DNA of 64,000 nucleotides from Bifidobacteriaceae bacterium (GTDB lineage Bacteria; Actinomycetota; Actinomycetes; Actinomycetales; WQXJ01), in the NCBI GenBank assembly GCA_031267825.1, contig JAIRYJ010000007.1, forward strand, positions 161,640-225,639. The letters are read 5' to 3'. The notes below the pieces were generated by a model. That model was not told the DNA's origin and searched no databases. It worked only from the letters and a program-made list of their open reading frames with translations. A program made the translations under genes and the position numbers. Shown here piece by piece: positions 60,019 through 64,000 of the stretch; position 1 is the first letter of the stretch; every line of letters starts with the position of its first letter.

Positions 60019-61811
60019 GGCCGCCGCCATTCTCGTCCGTCACGGCGCAGTAGCTGATCAGCTCCGCTCGGGCCCCAGGTGCCCGCCGGATAAACCTCCG
60101 GTGGTGTTTTCAGCCCGGCCCAGTAGGTTTCGATTTGGTCGATCAGCCGCCATGACTGTTCGGCTTCGAAAGCGGAAGCGAACAGCGGGTCAGCTCCCAG
60201 CATGACATCTAGAAGGAGCTGCTCGTAGGCGTCCGGCAGAGCCTCGCTAAGGGCGTGGCCGTAAGTCAGGTCAACTGTCACAGGGCGGACCTGATTGGTT
60301 GTTTGAGGTACTTGCAGCCCGATCCGCAATGTCACACCCTGATCCGGTTGCAGCCTGATGACCAGGGCGTTCGGCCCGGCCGCGGACATGTCTAGCCCCG
60401 CACCCAAGTCAGCCGCACCCAAGCCGACCAGGTCCGCCGGTTCAGTCAAACCAGCCCCAGCGCCAGCTTCGGCACCAGCCTCAAAACCAGCCTCAAGAGC
60501 CGACCGCAAACCGCTGGCCACCTGCTTGAAAACCAACGCGACCTCAGTCACCCGCCTACCCAAACGCTTACCAGTCCGCAAATAGAACGGCGTCCCCCGC
60601 CAACGGTCAACCGCCACCTCAAGCTTGGTGGCAGCGTAAGTATCAGTCACCGAACCGGTCGCCACGCCAGGCTCCTCGCGGTAGCCACGCACCGCCAGAT
60701 TGCCTTGCCAACCCGCCCCATACTGTCCCCGGGCGCAAGACTTAGCAGGCGAACCTCCCAGCCGGGCGGCCGCCAAAACCGCTTCCTTGGCGGCCCGCAA
60801 GAAGGCCGGCCGGAACTGGCCGGGTCCTTCTAAAGCGGTGAAAGCCAACAGTTGCAGCAAATGATTCTGCAACACGTCACGGGTTGCCCCAATAGTGTCG
60901 TAATAGTTGGCGCGCGAGCCGACCCCAATGTCCTCAGACATTGTGATCTGAACATGGTCAATGAACTGTGAACACCATAGAGGCTCAAATATCTGATTAG
61001 CGAAACGTAACGCCAGCATCCCGTGGACCGTTTCCCGGCCCAGGTAATGGTCGATCCGGAAAACATCACCCGGCCGGAAAACTTCACCCAAAGCCTGGTC
61101 AAGGCCTTGAGCTGAGGTTAAGTCACGGCCGAAAGGTTTCTCAGCCACCAGTTTTGAATCGCCCGATGCCGCCGTCTCAGTCCCGTAGATCGCCTCGGCC
61201 TCGTCCACCAGTTTTGAATCGCCCGATGCCGCCGTCCCAGCCCCGTTGCCAACCCCAGCCCCGTTCTGGGCGGGCTTCGGAAAACCTGACGGACGGAGCC
61301 GCCCGTTGGGCGTGACTGGTCCGACGGCATCGTCCAAACTGGCGGGCCCAGCCAGGCCGGAAGCCACCAATTGAGCGCAAACCGTAGCGAAAACCCCTGG
61401 CGGTAAAGCCAAATAGAAGATCCGGCGCTGAGCTGTGCCACGCTCCGAGGCTGGCCGGGTCAGAGCCTGGTGCAAACTGACGTAAACCGAAGGATCAGCC
61501 ACATCACCTGTGACATAGTTCAAAGCGGCTGCCATCTGCTCCCAAACCCGCTGCCGGAACGGTGTCCGGGCACCGGCGGCGACCGCGGTGTGGGTCTGGC
61601 GGATGAAATCTTCCCGGCTCCAAGGCGAACGCCCAACCCCGGTCAGCGAAAACCCACCAGGCAGCCAACCCCGGTTAGCTAGATCGTAGATCGCGGGCAG
61701 AATCTTGCGGCGCGACAAATCCCCAGTCGCACCAAACAAAACCAACGCACAAGGCGGCGGGACGGGCGGTAACCGCCGGTCAGATAAATCAATCAGACGA
61801 TTCAAACTCAT
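60015..61811 (-). CDS. zwf: Glucose-6-phosphate 1-dehydrogenase with two extra loops
   Basis: The first step of the oxidative pentose phosphate pathway. The 598-residue length exceeds the usual 480-515. The NADP loop is ALVLFGATGDLSRRKILPA. The catalytic stretch is EKPFGRDL at 224-231 followed by FRIDHYLGRET near 251. Residues about 155-222, just before E-K-P-F-G, are an inserted loop with Gly/Asn/Ser content. It contains a 32-base sequence twice, 60 bases apart (TAASGDSKLV in both). A second insertion near 440-480 is Ala/Gly/Leu-rich (EAGFEAGAEAGAGAGL). Conserved residues on both sides are intact, so the enzyme is probably active. It overlaps tkt by four bases. Confidence 0.92.
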   Translation of the reverse strand: MSLNRLIDLSDRRLPPVPPPCALVLFGATGDLSRRKILPAIYDLANRGWLPGGFSLTGVGRSPWSREDFIRQTHTAVAAGARTPFRQRVWEQMAAALNYVTGDVADPSVYVSLHQALTRPASERGTAQRRIFYLALPPGVFATVCAQLVASGLAGPASLDDAVGPVTPNGRLRPSGFPKPAQNGAGVGNGAGTAASGDSKLVDEAEAIYGTETAASGDSKLVAEKPFGRDLTSAQGLDQALGEVFRPGDVFRIDHYLGRETVHGMLALRFANQIFEPLWCSQFIDHVQITMSEDIGVGSRANYYDTIGATRDVLQNHLLQLLAFTALEGPGQFRPAFLRAAKEAVLAAARLGGSPAKSCARGQYGAGWQGNLAVRGYREEPGVATGSVTDTYAATKLEVAVDRWRGTPFYLRTGKRLGRRVTEVALVFKQVASGLRSALEAGFEAGAEAGAGAGLTEPADLVGLGAADLGAGLDMSAAGPNALVIRLQPDQGVTLRIGLQVPQTTNQVRPVTVDLTYGHALSEALPDAYEQLLLDVMLGADPLFASAFEAEQSWRLIDQIETYWAGLKTPPEVYPAGTWGPSGADQLLRRDGREWRRP

Positions 61812-63874
61812 CGGGCGTCGGCCGCGGCGATCGACTGACGGGCGGCCTCGGCCACCGCGGCGGCGGTGAAACCGAGCTCAGCGAACAACTCGCCAGCCGG
61901 GGCTGACTTACCGAACTGTTCAACCGAAACGCAACGCCCGCCGTCTCCAACCAGCTCACGCCACGGCATCGCGATACCAGCCTCAACCGAGACGCGAGCT
62001 TTGACGCTAGCGGGTAAAACATCCTCGCGGTATTCGGCTGTCTGATCAGCGAACCATTCCAGGCAAGCGGCCGACACAACCCGGGCGCCAAGCCCTTCAG
62101 CTTGAAGGATTGACCGGGCATCCAACGCCAAACTCACCTCCGAACCTGAAGCTAACAGCAGCACATCAGTTTTCGGTAGTGGTGAAGCCGCCAGAACGTA
62201 AGCACCACCGCAAACATCCCGCGCCTCAGCTAAACCTTGACCTTGCCGGTCAAACACTGGCAGGTTCTGGCGGCTCAAAATCAAGGCAGCCGGGCGGTGC
62301 CGCGCCAGCAAATGACGCCACGCCCAGGCTGTCTCGTTGGCGTCAGCTGGGCGGATCACATCAAGGCCCGGAATGGCCCGCAAAGCGGCTAACTGTTCCA
62401 CTGGCTGATGGGTTGGGCCGTCCTCGCCAACACCAATCGAATCATGAGTCCAGACATAAGTCACCGGCAAACCCATCAAAGCTGACAGTCTGACCCCGCC
62501 GCGCATATAGTCACTGAAAACCAGGAATGTCCCCCCATAAGGCAAGGTCAAACCTTCCAAAGCGATCCCGTTGAGGATCGCCGCCATGGCGTGTTCACGG
62601 ATGCCGAAGTGGATTGTGCGGCCGTTAGGGTTGGTTGGCAGGAAGGAACTGGCGCCATCAATTGTGGTGTTATTCGATCCGGCTAGGTCAGCTGACCCGC
62701 CCCACAGTTCAGGTAAAACGCCACCCAAAGCGGACAACACTTTGCCTGACGCCGCCCGGGTAGCCACGCTGCCGCCAGCGCTGAAACTAGGTAAAGCCCG
62801 CTCAATGTCCGGTGGTAGCTGGTGGCGACTGAGTCGTTCGAACAAGGCCGCCTGGCTGGGGTCTCCGGCCGCCCAGTCATCGAATCGGGCTTGCCATTGG
62901 GCGTGGGCATGGGCGCCACGCTGGCGGGCTTGCTGGGTCATCGCCAAAACTTCTGGCGGAACGCTGAAAGTGGCCTCCGGGTCAAGGCCGAGGGCGCCTT
63001 TCAGTCCCGCCACCTCGGGCGCGCCAAGCTTCGACCCGTGGATTGAACCAGTGTTCTGTTTAGTTGGTGAAGGCCAGCCGATAATGCTTCTGAGCTGAAC
63101 AATCGACGGCCGTTCAGTTTCCTGACGGGCCTGATCAAGCGCCAAATAGAGCGCCTCGTAATCTTCTTGGTAGCCTCCACCCGAAGTCCAGTCAACTGTT
63201 TGAGTGTGCCAGCCGTAAGCCCGGTAACGCTCCATTGTGTCTTCGGTGAAAGTGACCGCCGTGTCACCTTCGATTGTGATCTGATTCCGGTCAAACAACA
63301 CCACCAAGTTGCCGAGCCGCTGAGTCCCAGCCAATGATGACGCTTCAGCTGTGATGCCTTCCTGGAGGTCACCTTCGCCAGCGATCACCCAGATGGTGTG
63401 GTCGAACACCGACTCGCCGGGGATGGCGGCCGGATCGAGCAACTGGCGTTGGCGCCGCACAGCCATCGCCATGCCAACAGCGCTGGCCAAACCTTGGCCA
63501 AGCGGCCCGGTGGACATCTCAACACCTGGGGTTAGCTGATATTCAGGATGGCCTGGTGTCAGTGAACCGATTGTCCGCAAGGCGGCTATGTCCTCCAGCG
63601 AAAGGTCGTAACCGGCCAAGTAAAGCTGGATATACAACATGACTGAGATGTGACCAGAAGACAACACCAAGCGGTCCCGGCCGTACCAAAGCGGGTCCGA
63701 CGGATCATGAGTCATGAGGCGCTGATAGAGCAGATACGCCGCTCCTGCCAGGGAGATCGCACTGCCCGGATGGCCAGAGCCGGCCTTTTCGACAGCGTCA
63801 GCGGCTAGTGCCTTGGAGACGGTGACAGCCTGGCGGTCAAGGTTGGTCCAATTGAGAGGTAAAACCATGCTCAC
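61808..63874 (-). CDS. tkt: Transketolase
   Basis: A full-length (688-residue) thiamine-diphosphate transketolase of the non-oxidative pentose phosphate pathway. Motifs run in order: VEKAGSGHPGSAISLAGAAY, GPLGQGLASAVGMAMA, the ThDP motif GEGDLQEGITAEASSLAG, and LPYGGTFLVFSDYMR. THDSIGVGEDGPTHQPVEQL and ILSRQNLPVFD complete the set. The start is GTG at 63874 or ATG at 63868; no ribosome site precedes either. A 13-bp hairpin ends three bases upstream of the GTG. It is the first gene of tkt-zwf-opcA. Confidence 0.93.
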   Translation of the reverse strand: MSMVLPLNWTNLDRQAVTVSKALAADAVEKAGSGHPGSAISLAGAAYLLYQRLMTHDPSDPLWYGRDRLVLSSGHISVMLYIQLYLAGYDLSLEDIAALRTIGSLTPGHPEYQLTPGVEMSTGPLGQGLASAVGMAMAVRRQRQLLDPAAIPGESVFDHTIWVIAGEGDLQEGITAEASSLAGTQRLGNLVVLFDRNQITIEGDTAVTFTEDTMERYRAYGWHTQTVDWTSGGGYQEDYEALYLALDQARQETERPSIVQLRSIIGWPSPTKQNTGSIHGSKLGAPEVAGLKGALGLDPEATFSVPPEVLAMTQQARQRGAHAHAQWQARFDDWAAGDPSQAALFERLSRHQLPPDIERALPSFSAGGSVATRAASGKVLSALGGVLPELWGGSADLAGSNNTTIDGASSFLPTNPNGRTIHFGIREHAMAAILNGIALEGLTLPYGGTFLVFSDYMRGGVRLSALMGLPVTYVWTHDSIGVGEDGPTHQPVEQLAALRAIPGLDVIRPADANETAWAWRHLLARHRPAALILSRQNLPVFDRQGQGLAEARDVCGGAYVLAASPLPKTDVLLLASGSEVSLALDARSILQAEGLGARVVSAACLEWFADQTAEYREDVLPASVKARVSVEAGIAMPWRELVGDGGRCVSVEQFGKSAPAGELFAELGFTAAAVAEAARQSIAAADAR

Positions 63875-63877
63875 AAT

Positions 63878-63909
63878 CCTACGGCCGTGGTTCGGGCCAC
63901 GGCCGTAGG
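63878..63909 (-). terminator. Perfect 13-bp hairpin directly upstream of tkt
   Basis: CCTACGGCCGTGG and CCACGGCCGTAGG face each other across a six-base loop, ending three bases before the tkt GTG. It may end transcription from an upstream gene outside the window, or it may be a structured leader of tkt. The lack of a ribosome site between hairpin and start is odd. Confidence 0.6.
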
Positions 63910-64000
63910 ATTTCCGTCAACTTCTTCTTTCCGCGTCTTGGCTGGTCCCGCCGTCGCCGCTCGGCTCCGCGGTTCGGCCTGCGACACGGGTCGGCCGTGG

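Overview
The window is GC-rich bacterial DNA and almost certainly comes from an actinomycete (Actinomycetota). This rests on an OpcA gene next to zwf, a DUF222/HNH (13E12-type) endonuclease, DUF4190 and DUF2867 proteins, an AztD-type zinc protein and Gly/Ala/Pro/Arg-rich codon use. A two-domain 2-hydroxyacyl-CoA dehydratase activase and a large sugar-acid catabolic repertoire suggest a fermentative, at least partly anaerobic organism. No species name can be given from the sequence. I saw no rRNA, tRNA, CRISPR array or intact transposase.

Layout. 1-1.9 kb: the 5' end of a lipoprotein gene divergent from a LacI regulator, then a DUF2867 gene. 1.9-6.3 kb: a decaying defence island. It holds Wadjet jetA and jetB, then a jetC cut down to its Walker A end and run into a 5'-truncated jetD. 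Convergent to these are two broken genes of an ImmA/IrrE-DUF4411 pair. 6.4-10.4 kb: two solitary DNA methyltransferases around repeats and a DUF4190 membrane protein. 10.5-16.1 kb: two unrecognised cytosolic proteins, an SDR epimerase, an AztD zinc protein behind an inverted repeat, and a membrane protein.

16.1-31.2 kb: a sugar-acid and glycoside utilisation region. It carries fructuronate reductase, an FCD-type GntR regulator, a TIM-barrel isomerase, an SDR, an ABC importer without its ATPase, and mannonate dehydratase. A GHL6 glycosidase, an RbsD/FucU mutarotase, a PfkB kinase, a Gfo/Idh oxidoreductase and an aldo-keto reductase follow. Two similar inverted repeats, one in front of each plus-strand operon, suggest a single regulator for both. 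31.8-33.9 kb: a secreted protein with two lipoproteins. 34.2-35.6 kb: a gluconokinase fused to 6-phosphogluconate dehydrogenase. 35.7-43.3 kb: a second importer operon with a phosphotriesterase-like hydrolase, a GSA-type aminotransferase and an FGGY kinase.

43.7-48.7 kb: a TetR regulator overlapping the giant activase. 49-51.2 kb: a NarL-type two-component system. 51.5-56 kb: TelA, a membrane protein and a lipoprotein that joins a solute-binding fold to a VWA domain. 56.4-58.5 kb: the DUF222/HNH protein. 59.1-63.9 kb: a translationally coupled tkt-zwf-opcA operon.

Across the window a short self-complementary sequence (GGACGATGCCGTCC and close variants) recurs between genes and inside linkers of coding regions. 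Several proteins also carry recent in-frame duplications in their linkers. These, and the truncated Wadjet locus, are the main items for a second look.
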